Assembly (NCBI GenBank): GCA_025062195.1
Contig: JANXAS010000020.1
Span: 1 to 58,548 of the forward strand
From: Armatimonadota bacterium
GTDB taxonomy: Bacteria; Armatimonadota; Fervidibacteria; Fervidibacterales; Thermosaccharophagaceae
DNA: 58,548 nt
Reading direction: 5' to 3'
Shown: one piece after another, positions 43,085 to 52,162 of the stretch
How positions within the stretch are numbered: position 1 is the first letter of the stretch
Layout: each line of letters opens with the position of its first letter
The notes under the pieces: generated by a model
What the model was told of the DNA's origin: nothing
Seen by the model: only the letters and a program-made list of their open reading frames with translations
The model's database searches: none
Position numbers and translations under genes: made by a program

Positions 43085-44631
43085 CTTTTGAACCTGCCCC
43101 CCAAAGAGCGCAATATTTCTCTTACAACTTCGCCATCATCAAAAGGTATTCTTTGATGCCCGACGATTTGATATGTCTCATGCCCCTTACCGGCTATTAG
43201 GACTATGTCTCCATCCTGTGCCATTTCTATTGCCTTTGATATGGCTTTTCGTCTATCAGGCTCAACGAGGACTTTGTGCTGCTCCGTTGGTTCTATGCCC
43301 GAGAGTATTTGGTCAATGATAACCATTGGGTCTTCTGAGCGCGGATTATCCGATGTCACGATTACGATGTCGCATTCGGTTGATGCTATATGCCCCATCT
43401 TTGGTCGCTTCGTTTGGTCTCTTTCACCGCCACACCCAAACACTATGATGAGTTTCCCATCGCCCTTCAAAGGCTTAAGTGCCTTCAGAACTTGAGTCAA
43501 ACCATCCGGTGTGTGGGCGTAGTCAATTAGCACCATGAATGGTTGCCCTTCATCAATTGGCTCAAGTCTTCCCTTTGGTGGAGCAAATTTTTCAAGCGCT
43601 TCAACGGCGCATGTGACATCCTCACCGAGCGCCGCCAATACCGATAGTGCCGCAAGCGCATTGTAAACATTGAACATGCCTATGAGCGGCATCCTAATAC
43701 GAAGGGAGCTAATTCCAAGCGGTTTGATGTTTACCACCATGCTTGTGCGAGTTCTTTCAGCCTCAACTCTCAATGGATAAACATCGCACTCACTATTCAA
43801 CCCATACGAAATTGCTTTGCAAGCACAGATGCTTAGAAGCCGCCTCCCATACGGGTCATCGGAATTAACGGCAGCGACAAATTCTTTGCCAGCTGCGTGG
43901 GCATGCCTTGGATACTCGGTGAACAGGAGCGCCTTAGCGAGGAAGTAAGACTCCATATCGCCGTGATAGTCAAGGTGATCCTGCGTCAGGTTGATGAACG
44001 CAGCTGCATCAAATGCGCATCCAAGCACCCTGTCTTGAGAGAGAGCGTGCGAGGATACCTCCATCACCACATCCTGAATGCCACTGTTGGCGAACATGAG
44101 CAGGTGGCGTTGTATCAAAGGCGCTTCAGGTGTTGTATGCGGCAGCTCAAAATGTTCACCTTCATCTGTTAAAGCGCCCAATGTGCCCATCATCGCCACT
44201 CGTCTGCCAAGCGACTTCAGACACGCAGCAATCATATGCACTGTGGTTGTCTTTCCATTCGTTCCGGTGACACCAATTAGCCGAACTAACTTTGAAGGCT
44301 CGTTAAAAAACTTGGAAGAGAGGATGGCGAGCGCCTTGCGTGCGTCCCTCACTTTTATGAGCGCCACACCCCCTTTGATTGAAGCAGCCTTTGCTTCATC
44401 CTCAAGGATGATCGCGCTTGCGCCGCGAGCTACGCACTCACCGATAAAATCGTGCCCGTCGTGCTTCATCCCTCGTATGCAAACGAAGGCTACCCCATCA
44501 CGCGCTGCCCTTGAGTCGCTGATCACATCGCTTACAACTGCGCCCACATCTCCGCTAACAGAGATCAAAAGCCCCGCCTCCTCAAGTGCGTCAACCAGTT
44601 CCCTTAAGGGTTTGACTTCTGCTCTTTCCAT
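43078..44631 (-). CDS. murE: UDP-MurNAc-dipeptide--meso-diaminopimelate ligase
   Basis: About 517 residues. The ATP loop is GVTGTNGKTTTVHMI, followed by PEAPLIQRHLL, VMEVSSHAL, FINLTQDHLDYHG, and C-terminal LIDYAHTPDGL and VFGCGGERDQTKRPKMG. The amino-acid selectivity motif is DNPR (TSDNPRSEDP), which indicates meso-diaminopimelate rather than lysine. The ATG at 44631 behind GGGTGGTC is used. This shows a DAP-type peptidoglycan. Confidence 0.95.
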   Translation of the reverse strand: MERAEVKPLRELVDALEEAGLLISVSGDVGAVVSDVISDSRAARDGVAFVCIRGMKHDGHDFIGECVARGASAIILEDEAKAASIKGGVALIKVRDARKALAILSSKFFNEPSKLVRLIGVTGTNGKTTTVHMIAACLKSLGRRVAMMGTLGALTDEGEHFELPHTTPEAPLIQRHLLMFANSGIQDVVMEVSSHALSQDRVLGCAFDAAAFINLTQDHLDYHGDMESYFLAKALLFTEYPRHAHAAGKEFVAAVNSDDPYGRRLLSICACKAISYGLNSECDVYPLRVEAERTRTSMVVNIKPLGISSLRIRMPLIGMFNVYNALAALSVLAALGEDVTCAVEALEKFAPPKGRLEPIDEGQPFMVLIDYAHTPDGLTQVLKALKPLKGDGKLIIVFGCGGERDQTKRPKMGHIASTECDIVIVTSDNPRSEDPMVIIDQILSGIEPTEQHKVLVEPDRRKAISKAIEMAQDGDIVLIAGKGHETYQIVGHQRIPFDDGEVVREILRSLGGRFKRC

Positions 44632-44722
44632 CAAGACCACCCTTTGCGATCTTTAAAGCATACATTGCTTCACCGGGTAAACATAGTCTCTCGCCATCGT
44701 TGCGGCTTCGGTAAATCTTAGG

Positions 44723-46483
44723 CTAACGCTGTAGCCAGCTCAATATTGGTGCGTTTGATGGTGGTATGTTCAAGTGCAATGCGACCTTGCTCATGAGTTC
44801 GGAAAACAATGGCGCTGTAGTTTCGCTCGCCCATTTACTTCTCTTCGGTTCATCCAGAACAATGATCGCCGCAACCCTTGGAGCCTCCGCCGGTAAGAAA
44901 CCGACGAATGTGCAAATGACTTCTGAACCGTAGCCCCTGTTTGGAATCATCTTGCGTGTAGTCCCTGTCTTGCCTGCGCAGGTGTATCCATCTACATACG
45001 CTCTTTTGCCCGTTCCCTTTAGAACAACAAGTTCCATCATCCTTCTAACCTTTGCAGCCGTCGTCGGAGCTATAACATATTCACCTTCAGCGCCATCAGC
45101 AAGCGATTGCCAACCACACTTTGGATCAATGATCGCCTTAACAAATGTCGGCTTCAACAATAGCCCACCGTTTGCTATCGCAGCAACAGCGCTTAACAGC
45201 TGCAGCGGAGTAACCATTATGCCATAGCCATAGCTCAGGTTTGCGCGCCGAATATTGCTCCATACCTCTGGCGGGTCTATCCAGCCAGACGCCTCTGGAG
45301 CACCACACCCTGTGGGTTTGCCAAACCCAAACTTCAACAAGTAGCTCCAAAACTTACCCCTTGGAATACGCATCGCAAATTTCGCCATTGCCACATTGCA
45401 AGAGTTCTTTACGGCATCAACGAGTGTTTGGTTTCCATGCCCAGAGCCGATCCAACATCTTATAGTTGAACTGCCCACCATCCATTTGCCGCCGCAATAT
45501 GCTGTTGATGTTTCGTCAAATGCACCGCTGTCAACCCCTATAGCTGCAACTATGACTTTAAATGCCGAACCCGGTTCATAAGTGAACATAGTGACCCTGT
45601 TTCGGAAGTCTTCCTGCTCGGCTTCATTGTATCGGTTTGGATCAAAGTCGGGCACGCTTCCTGCAGCGAGCAACTCTCCAGTCCGAACATCCATAACTGC
45701 TGCGGCTGCAGCCTTGATTTGGTAAAGCTCCACAGCTTTGCGGAGCAATTCCTCAACATCCCTTTGAATGATCGGGTGGATGGTCAGCACGAGGCTTTTC
45801 CCATCCCTCGGTTCAACCAACTCAACTTCACCGCCCGGTATCGGCTCGCCGACGGCATTCGCTTCAATCAACTTGACACCGTCCTTGCCGCAAAGGACGG
45901 CATCCCATTTGGATTCAACTCCCTCCTTTGCGCTCCCATCCACATTTATGAATCCAACGAGTTGTGAAGCCAATCGCCCACATGGGTATGTCCGCTTTGT
46001 CTCTTTGCCGATGAAGATGCCCTTCAATTTTCTCCCCCTGATCACATTGAGCAGGTGCTCGGCGACTTGAGCATCAATGTCGCGCTTAATCCACTTGAAC
46101 CTTAAGGGCTTGTCGCCATCGCTCGGCAAAAGTTTCTTCAGTATGTCCTCATAAGGTTCGTTGAGGATGGACGAAAGTATCAGAGCCACATTTTCTCTCC
46201 CCTCAACAATGGTTGGGTCGGCGCAGACATAGTATCGAATCACCGTCATAGCCAGCGGTGTCATATCACGGGCATATATTGTGCCCCTCTTAGCAATGAT
46301 GATTTCCTTGCGCAACCCCTTTGGCAGGTCACCCGATAGCGCCTTCCTTGGCAGAATTGCTTGCAGATACACGAGCAGAACCCCCTCAAGGAAAAAGACA
46401 AACAACAAAACAGCCTGCACAAGATTGATACGATGCTTCATCATGTAGTTTGAATTTGGTCTGCTCAGAGTTCTCTCTCTCAC
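44723..46483 (-). CDS. ftsI: Septal transpeptidase FtsI (class B PBP)
   Basis: About 586 residues. A short cytoplasmic tail and one membrane helix (INLVQAVLLFVFFLEGVLLV) are followed by the pedestal domain (IIIAKRGTIYARDMTPLA) and the transpeptidase domain. Active-site motifs are SAFK (SxxK, in EPGSAFKVI), SCN (NSCNVAM) and KTGT (AGKTGTTRK). It cross-links septal peptidoglycan together with FtsW. There is no PASTA domain. The GTG at 46483 with an upstream GGTGGG is my choice; the frame is open from GTG 46495. Confidence 0.93.
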   Translation of the reverse strand: MRERTLSRPNSNYMMKHRINLVQAVLLFVFFLEGVLLVYLQAILPRKALSGDLPKGLRKEIIIAKRGTIYARDMTPLAMTVIRYYVCADPTIVEGRENVALILSSILNEPYEDILKKLLPSDGDKPLRFKWIKRDIDAQVAEHLLNVIRGRKLKGIFIGKETKRTYPCGRLASQLVGFINVDGSAKEGVESKWDAVLCGKDGVKLIEANAVGEPIPGGEVELVEPRDGKSLVLTIHPIIQRDVEELLRKAVELYQIKAAAAAVMDVRTGELLAAGSVPDFDPNRYNEAEQEDFRNRVTMFTYEPGSAFKVIVAAIGVDSGAFDETSTAYCGGKWMVGSSTIRCWIGSGHGNQTLVDAVKNSCNVAMAKFAMRIPRGKFWSYLLKFGFGKPTGCGAPEASGWIDPPEVWSNIRRANLSYGYGIMVTPLQLLSAVAAIANGGLLLKPTFVKAIIDPKCGWQSLADGAEGEYVIAPTTAAKVRRMMELVVLKGTGKRAYVDGYTCAGKTGTTRKMIPNRGYGSEVICTFVGFLPAEAPRVAAIIVLDEPKRSKWASETTAPLFSELMSKVALHLNIPPSNAPILSWLQR

Positions 46484-46499
46484 TGTGCCCACCACTCAC

Positions 46500-46952
46500 T
46501 TAATCTTCCCGGTGTATCTCCGACAAATCAGCACCGTGTTGGAGGATGTTCCTTGCATCCGTGATTGCTGGTCTTGAACGTTCACTTTTAACGCTGGTCT
46601 TCTTGGCATCGGGTTTCGTTGATGCCAACATCACAAACTCGCAATCTTTCAGGGTTGCTTTTCGCATGCCCAATTGCTTCGCCACAATCTCCGCGTGCTC
46701 CGGTGAGAGGGTTCTGGCAAGGATGCGGTGCAAGGATTCGTGGCGCATACGAAGTATGTTCGTTAAACGCTCAGTGTAGTAATTAACTCTTTGGGCTTGC
46801 GTGTTGATGGCACTCAGCGTTGCGTGAATGAGCAAGCACGAAAACAAAGCTATTCCATACCAAGCGGCAGAATTGAGGGATAGGTGAGGAGGCTGCTTTA
46901 AATCAGCGCGCTTGAATGAATGTTTGCTATCCCTGCACCAGCTGAAACGCAT
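46500..46952 (-). CDS. ftsL: FtsL-like division protein
   Basis: About 150 residues. A basic cytoplasmic segment, one membrane helix (AAWYGIALFSCLLIHATLSA) and a following heptad-rich helix (NTQAQRVNYYTERLTNILRM) match FtsL architecture. The call rests mainly on this and on its place between rsmH and ftsI, since FtsL sequences diverge widely. The tail of about 70 residues is longer than usual. GAGGTGGTGGAG precedes the ATG at 46952. Confidence 0.7.
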   Translation of the reverse strand: MRFSWCRDSKHSFKRADLKQPPHLSLNSAAWYGIALFSCLLIHATLSAINTQAQRVNYYTERLTNILRMRHESLHRILARTLSPEHAEIVAKQLGMRKATLKDCEFVMLASTKPDAKKTSVKSERSRPAITDARNILQHGADLSEIHRED

Positions 46953-47078
46953 CTCCACCACCTCACTTGGTCATCCGCAGCCAAAAAATTTCCCCCCAAG
47001 TTTATGCGGATCAGAGCCATTTAAAGCCAGCGGCTAAGCGAGCATGGGATGAGATGCCCAACACCAATAGTCATTTAG

Positions 47079-48140
47079 TCATTGAGAGCAAGAGGGCTGC
47101 ACTCCGTCATCAACCCGCTCAGCCGCCCTTAGCTTGCAACCTCTTGCACACCTGTTGATCTTTATCTCATGGCGTGACGGCCTTAGCGGTTTCGGTGTTA
47201 GCACCCTCACCCTCACAGCCCCGCTGACCATCGGCAATGGAGGGAAGGGGGAGGGGAGGTTAGTTGGAGTGAGCTGCGAGTATGCTTCAAACAGTCGTTT
47301 GACTATCCTGTCCTCAATGCTTTGGTATGTCAGCACCACAATGCGTCCGCCAACGCGAAGCACATGTAGCGCCGCCCTTATCCCTTGTTCCAGAGCGTCT
47401 GCTTCCTCGTTGACAGCGATGCGCAGTGCCATGAATGCCTTTGTCGCCGGATGTATTCTTTGCCACCCCTTTGGTTTGATTGCTTCCGCGATTATTGCTG
47501 CGAGTTGTTCCGTAGTCTCTATTGGGTTTTTGGCGCGAGCCTCTACTACAGCTTGTGCTATAGCCCTTGCTTTTTTCCTCCGCTCCCCCGCTGCTTTCAG
47601 CATGTTTACAAGCTCCTCAAACGAGACTGAGTTGACAATGTCCTTTGCGGTGAGCTTTTGCGCCCTGTCGTAACGCATATCAAGCTCTGCGGGTATGCGG
47701 AAACTGAACCCGCGCTCCTGATCAACTTGCCAAAGCGACATGCCGGGATCAATCAGGCATCCATCAACGCTCTCAATCCCGCACAGTCTGAGCAACCGTT
47801 GAACATCCCTCATGTCGCCGTGAATTAACACCACTCGTCCGCTGAACTCAGCGAGCCTCTCAGATGCCACTTCAAGAGATGCTTCGTCTCTGTCTATTCC
47901 GATCAGCGTCGCATTTGGTGCTGCGCGGAGTATTGCCTCAGCATGCCCGCCGGTCCCGACCGTCATGTCCACAAAGACACCGTCGGGTTTCCTTGAACAT
48001 CCAAGATACTCAATCACCTCCTTCACCATCGCGGGCATGTGGAGGCGCGGAGGTTGATGTTTTGGCTCGCCGCCGCTATTCGTATTGCAAGGTGCCGAAA
48101 GCGATCCGCTGTTCAAGCGCGCTTTGCATTCCATCTGCAT
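47079..48140 (-). CDS. rsmH: 16S rRNA (cytosine-1402-N4)-methyltransferase RsmH
   Basis: 353 residues. RsmH methylates C1402 in the ribosomal P site. SAM motif: VFVDMTVGTGGHAEAIL, then IGIDRDEASLEVASERL. The helical insertion ELVNMLKAAGERRKKARAIAQAVVE (in part) and the segment HPATKAFMALRIAVNEE are characteristic. The motif normally reading DLGVSSxQLD is here DPGMSLWQVD, a notable departure. ERGFSFR follows normally. It is the second gene of the dcw cluster, 76 bases after mraZ. Confidence 0.93.
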   Translation of the reverse strand: MQMECKARLNSGSLSAPCNTNSGGEPKHQPPRLHMPAMVKEVIEYLGCSRKPDGVFVDMTVGTGGHAEAILRAAPNATLIGIDRDEASLEVASERLAEFSGRVVLIHGDMRDVQRLLRLCGIESVDGCLIDPGMSLWQVDQERGFSFRIPAELDMRYDRAQKLTAKDIVNSVSFEELVNMLKAAGERRKKARAIAQAVVEARAKNPIETTEQLAAIIAEAIKPKGWQRIHPATKAFMALRIAVNEEADALEQGIRAALHVLRVGGRIVVLTYQSIEDRIVKRLFEAYSQLTPTNLPSPFPPLPMVSGAVRVRVLTPKPLRPSRHEIKINRCARGCKLRAAERVDDGVQPSCSQ

Positions 48141-48216
48141 CTTTGCTACTTCCCCGCCAACGCAAATTGCACTCTATTCATACAGCTCCCTGAATGCGGT
48201 TTGTTTCAAGAATCTG

Positions 48217-48705
48217 CTACCAACCGATATGTCGCTGCATGCGCTTTGTCTGCTCGCTCTCAAGTTGAGGTGCAACTTCCTTCTCGTAAACCTCTCTGTC
48301 CATCAATTCAACCCGGTTCCCCTGCCCTATGGAGACCACATTTTTTGTCAACCGTGCTCGTTCCCTTAATTCCTTGGGTATTAGCACCCGCCAATTGCGA
48401 TCTACCTCAACAACTGCTGAGAAGGCTCTCATCCTCTCAGCAACGGCGCGATATCGTGCCGGATCGGATGCCTCAAGATTGCTCAACTGCTCCTGAAGTT
48501 TTTCCCATTCGCTTGACGGGACTAAGTAAAGCGTGTCACGAGAACTTATAACCACCCTAAACACTCTCCCTAAGCCATCACGAAACTGCTGTGGTATGAC
48601 GAGCCTATACTTGTCATCAAGCGCATGAAAGATGTGCCCCGAAAAATCAATCTTCGAAAAGCCAATTCCACTGCCTTGTCCTGTCTCACTTCTTCCAGCC
48701 CGCAT
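48217..48705 (-). CDS. mraZ: Transcriptional regulator MraZ
   Basis: 162 residues with the two AbrB-like repeats of MraZ. The first is FHALDDKYRLVIPQQFRDGL, with the D-D-K-x-R hallmark, and the second is VEVDRNWRVLIPKELRERA. MraZ represses its own dcw operon by binding short repeats upstream. About 20 extra residues precede the usual start. GAGGG eight bases before the ATG at 48705 supports this start. It is the first gene of the cluster, and candidate MraZ boxes lie 152-186 bases upstream. Confidence 0.92.
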   Translation of the reverse strand: MRAGRSETGQGSGIGFSKIDFSGHIFHALDDKYRLVIPQQFRDGLGRVFRVVISSRDTLYLVPSSEWEKLQEQLSNLEASDPARYRAVAERMRAFSAVVEVDRNWRVLIPKELRERARLTKNVVSIGQGNRVELMDREVYEKEVAPQLESEQTKRMQRHIGW

Positions 48706-48840
48706 CTGCTAAACCCTCGCATCAAAGCGCATTCCCTTTACGGAGTTCATTATCAATCCAAACCGCTCTCCAAAAGCGTCATTAACCCCCATCAAATTCC
48801 GACCTTCGCCCGTTGGACAGCAAAGCTGCATCACCAAACC

Positions 48841-48891
48841 ATTATAACTTTCCCCTCTCCCTGTTAACCACTTCGTCCCATTTCAAACCAC
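48841..48891 (-). promoter_or_regulatory. mraZ promoter with MraZ-box-like repeats
   Basis: On the minus strand, GTGGT (48887-48891), ATGGG (48877-48881), GTGGT (48867-48871) and GGGAG (48857-48861) stand at exact 10-base steps. A perfect TATAAT (48841-48846) follows. Known MraZ operators are TGGGN/GTGGG-like direct repeats separated by five bases overlapping the mraZ promoter, so this fits well. The -35 (TTAACA) overlaps the repeats. Confidence 0.65.
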
Positions 48892-49143
48892 CAATTTCTA
48901 ACCGAATTATGGGGAGAAAATTCCGGGGTCGCTGCCGCGGGCTTGTGGGGGCGCCTTCAATTTTGCGGAGATAAAACCGCACTTTATCCGCCGTTACGGT
49001 TAGTAACAATTTGTTAACAGTAACAATGCGGCTCTTTTGGTGAAGCGGCGATGCTCAATCAGTTACATGAGCCAGCTATAGTGCCCCTTTGCCATTGCGA
49101 AAAAATTTCAAACGCCACAATCTATGTGTGATAATCTAACACG

Positions 49144-49196
49144 CTGGCAGACAGCAATGGGCACATCAGTGGCGGGCATCTTTCTGATGCTGCCAG
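49144..49196 (+). promoter_or_regulatory. Nested hairpin in leader of methyltransferase gene
   Basis: CTGGCAG (49144-49150) pairs with CTGCCAG (49190-49196), and inside it CATCAG (49164-49169) pairs with CTGATG (49184-49189). The two 3' strands are contiguous, giving a coaxial arm with a 13-base bulge. It is 40 bases from the start codon. I cannot match it to a named riboswitch. Confidence 0.4.
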
Positions 49197-49235
49197 TGGC
49201 ACTGTCACTGCAGCACCTATGCGGGGGTGGCATCT

Positions 49236-50036
49236 ATGCTTATCATCGGTGAACGAATAAACAGCTCACGAAAAGTCATATGCGACGCGATGCGCTCACG
49301 AGATGCTTCAGTGCTCCAGTTGGAAGCGCGGATGCAAAGCGATGCTGGCGCACATTACATAGATTGCAACGCAGCTGCAGTGGGTGTTGAGGAGGAGCCA
49401 ACAACATTAGCTTGGGCGATCAAAGTGATACAGGATGCTGTGGATGTTCCAGTATGCATTGATAGCCCCAATCCGGAAGCGATAGCTGAAGCGATAAAAG
49501 TTCATCGCGGCAGAGCACTCATAAACTCCATAACAGCCGAGAAGAAAAAGCTCTCGGCGTTGTTGCCGATAATAGCTGAGCACAACCCGCGCGTTATAGC
49601 GCTGTGCATGAGCGATGCCGGGATGCCGAAGGGAGTTGAAGAGCGATTAATCATCGCTGAGAGCTTGGTAGAGGAGCTTGTGAGAGCCGGGGTGGGCGAA
49701 GAGGATATTTTTATTGATCCACTCGTGCTCCCAATAAGCGTGAACGGTGATATTGGTCAAACCATCCTCAGAGCAGTGGCGCAATTGAGGGAGCGTTTCC
49801 CGAAGGCGCACATAGTCATGGGGCTAACAAACATATCTCATGGCATGCCTAAAAGGGGATGGCTCAACCGTGCTTTCCTTGTAATGGCGATGGCTGCGGG
49901 GCTTGATTCCGTCATATGTGACCCAACAGACAGAACCATGATGGCTTTGTTGATTGCCTCAAAAGCGCTCCTTGGGCAGGACGAATTTTGCATGAACTAT
50001 ATCAATGCGGCGAGGCGTGGCATGCTTGACCTTTAG
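49236..50036 (+). CDS. Methyltetrahydrofolate:corrinoid methyltransferase-like protein
   Basis: About 266 residues forming a pterin-binding TIM barrel like AcsE (MeTr) or the MetH folate module. Landmarks: IIGERINSSRKV, GAHYIDCNAAAV, PVCIDSPNPEAIAEAI, ALINSITAEKKK, IDPLVLPISVN, and GLTNISHGMPKR with the pterin-binding Asn. It probably moves the methyl group of CH3-THF to a corrinoid protein. The ATG at 49236 follows GGGGGTG. It heads a set with a corrinoid reactivator and a homocysteine methyltransferase. The corrinoid protein itself is not in the window. Confidence 0.85.
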   Translation: MLIIGERINSSRKVICDAMRSRDASVLQLEARMQSDAGAHYIDCNAAAVGVEEEPTTLAWAIKVIQDAVDVPVCIDSPNPEAIAEAIKVHRGRALINSITAEKKKLSALLPIIAEHNPRVIALCMSDAGMPKGVEERLIIAESLVEELVRAGVGEEDIFIDPLVLPISVNGDIGQTILRAVAQLRERFPKAHIVMGLTNISHGMPKRGWLNRAFLVMAMAAGLDSVICDPTDRTMMALLIASKALLGQDEFCMNYINAARRGMLDL

Positions 50037-50101
50037 CAAGTCAATGCACATCAGAGTGCGAGTGGCTATGACCGCGAAAATTCCGTGAGCAACATCAAAG
50101 G

Positions 50102-52066
50102 ATGAGTGAGTTCATGAGGAACATGAGGGAAGGGAATTCAAAGGGCAATAACGGGTTGGAGATTAACCGCCGCTTTGACAGCGCTGCTGCGTCGGGTACA
50201 AACTGTGGCAGCGCGAAAAAGTCCACAGTTGCCGTATACTTTGATCCGCATCGCATGAAGGTGGATGTGCCGTGCGGGATGACAGCGCTTGAAGCAGCGC
50301 GCTGTGTGGGGATAAATATTGAGACACCGTGTGGTGGCATTGGGGTGTGCGGCAAATGCAAGGTGCGTTTCACATCAGGTGCACCAAAGCCTACGGAGCA
50401 AGAAAGGGCGCTGCTAAGCGATAGCGAAATCGCGCTCGGCTATAGATTGGCGTGTCGCTCACGCATATTTTTTGATGCCGTGGTGTTCGTCCCGGAGGAA
50501 CTCTGGCATCCATCCGGTCGTATACTCATAGCCGGAGTTGCAAAGGAAATATCGGTTAAGCCGTTAATTCAAAAGCGCTTTGTCAAAGTGCCCGAACCAT
50601 CGCTGTATGACGAGAGGGGAGATTGGGAAAGGCTTACCGAAGCTTTGTGGGATGATGAAGCAGTATGCCCGCTGGACGAGTTGAGCGCCGACATAGGTTT
50701 GTTGCGCGCTCTCCCAAGAACGCTGCGTGAGGCTCAGTTTGAAGTCACTGTGGTGACGGCTGGTAGCAGAATGCTTGCGGTTGAAAACAGTGACACCACG
50801 AGAATGACTTACGGCATGGCTTTTGATATCGGGACAACAACAGTTGTGTGTTACCTCGCCGATCTTAGAAACGGTATTACACTGGCAACAGCCTCCGCTA
50901 TCAATCCGCAGGTGGCTTACGGGGATGACATAATATCTCGCATAGCATTCGCGAGTGAAAGGGACGATGGGTTGAAGCTTCTGAATGAAGCGATAGTTAG
51001 CACAGTCAATGAGTTGGCTTTGAGGGCGTGTTCTGAAGCCGGTGTGGCAACTGAGCATGTGTATCACGCAACATTTGTCGGGAACACATGTATGCTACAT
51101 CTTTTGCTCGGGCTTGATGTAACACAACTTGGGCGGGCACCGTATGTTGCAGTTGTTCAATCAATGGTTGAGTTGAGAGCATGTGAACTCGGAATAACTG
51201 CCATACCAAATGCCGTCCTGCATGTGCTCCCATGCATTGGTGGTTTTGTGGGTGCCGATGCTGTGGCGATGATCCTTTTGCACCTCTTTGAGGATATTGA
51301 TGCAGCACTCGCCATTGACATAGGCACAAACACTGAGGTGGTAGTAAAACACGGCGATAGAGTGCTCGCTGCATCCGCTGCAGCAGGTCCGGCATTTGAG
51401 GGGGCTCGAATAAAGCACGGTATGAGGGCTGCTGATGGAGCCATCTACTCCGTCAAGGTAGGTTCGGATGACTTGCATTGCATGGTTATTGGTGATGTCC
51501 CAGCAAGGGGCATATGTGGGACTGGACTAATTGATGCTGTTGCTGCATTGCTTGAGCTTGGCATCATTGATGAAAGCGGGAGGATGCGCCGCCGCAGCGA
51601 ACTGCATTTTCTCCCATCGCCGATAGCCAATCGTTTGGTGGAGCGAGATAACGATGTTGAGTTTGTGCTTTCATATGGCGATGAGGCGAAAGGCAATCCC
51701 ACGATAGTATTAACGCAGCGCGACATTAGGCAGCTTCAGCTCGCTAAGGCTTCAATAAGGGCTGCCATCGAGACCCTTTTGAAGCTTGTTGGAATAACCT
51801 GCGATGTGTTGCAAGCTGTATACATAGCTGGCGCATTCGGAACATTTATTCCCAAGGAGAGCGCTATGCGCATAGGATTGCTTCCGCCAATCTCCCTTGA
51901 ACGGATTCACAGTGTCGGAAATGCAGCTGGCATTGGCGCTAAGCTTGCGCTCATAAATGAGGATGAGCTTAAACGAGCCGAGCTGATAGCTCGTTCTGTC
52001 AGGCATGTTGAGCTTGGCACTAACCCAACTTACGCTGAGGCATTCTTTGAATGGATGCGCTTCTAA
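50102..52066 (+). CDS. Corrinoid activation protein (RACo/RamA-like, 2Fe-2S + ASKHA ATPase)
   Basis: 654 residues. An N-terminal 2Fe-2S ferredoxin domain has CGGIGVCGKC (residues about 76-85) and the fourth Cys in YRLACRS. A linker follows, then a C-terminal DUF4445 ASKHA ATPase with AFDIGTTTVVCYL and LAIDIGTNTEVVVKHGD. Such proteins reduce inactive Co(II) corrinoid to Co(I) with ATP, e.g. for AcsCD or methyltransferases. The start at 50102 is uncertain since only AAAGG is close; the conserved part begins about 40 residues in. Context with the pterin methyltransferase supports the role. Confidence 0.88.
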   Translation: MSEFMRNMREGNSKGNNGLEINRRFDSAAASGTNCGSAKKSTVAVYFDPHRMKVDVPCGMTALEAARCVGINIETPCGGIGVCGKCKVRFTSGAPKPTEQERALLSDSEIALGYRLACRSRIFFDAVVFVPEELWHPSGRILIAGVAKEISVKPLIQKRFVKVPEPSLYDERGDWERLTEALWDDEAVCPLDELSADIGLLRALPRTLREAQFEVTVVTAGSRMLAVENSDTTRMTYGMAFDIGTTTVVCYLADLRNGITLATASAINPQVAYGDDIISRIAFASERDDGLKLLNEAIVSTVNELALRACSEAGVATEHVYHATFVGNTCMLHLLLGLDVTQLGRAPYVAVVQSMVELRACELGITAIPNAVLHVLPCIGGFVGADAVAMILLHLFEDIDAALAIDIGTNTEVVVKHGDRVLAASAAAGPAFEGARIKHGMRAADGAIYSVKVGSDDLHCMVIGDVPARGICGTGLIDAVAALLELGIIDESGRMRRRSELHFLPSPIANRLVERDNDVEFVLSYGDEAKGNPTIVLTQRDIRQLQLAKASIRAAIETLLKLVGITCDVLQAVYIAGAFGTFIPKESAMRIGLLPPISLERIHSVGNAAGIGAKLALINEDELKRAELIARSVRHVELGTNPTYAEAFFEWMRF

Positions 52067-52162
52067 AGGGCATGAGCTAATTTTGAACTGGCGGGTTTGA
52101 GAGTGCCACTTTGTTGTATCGCTACACTTATGAGCACTCAAATTGAGGAGTGATTGTAAGAG

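Larger units (their letters stand above)
48706..49235. other. Divergent intergenic region: mraZ promoter and methyltransferase leader
   Basis: Holds the mraZ control region (48841-48891) and, toward the plus-strand methyltransferase gene, a structured leader (49144-49196). A GATAAT-like element near 49129 may be the -10 for the plus strand. No gene is seen. Confidence 0.5.

Noticed and set aside
49081-49235. Cobalamin riboswitch upstream of the methyltransferase
   Set aside because: I looked for the conserved core and B12 box and did not find them. Only a generic nested hairpin is visible.
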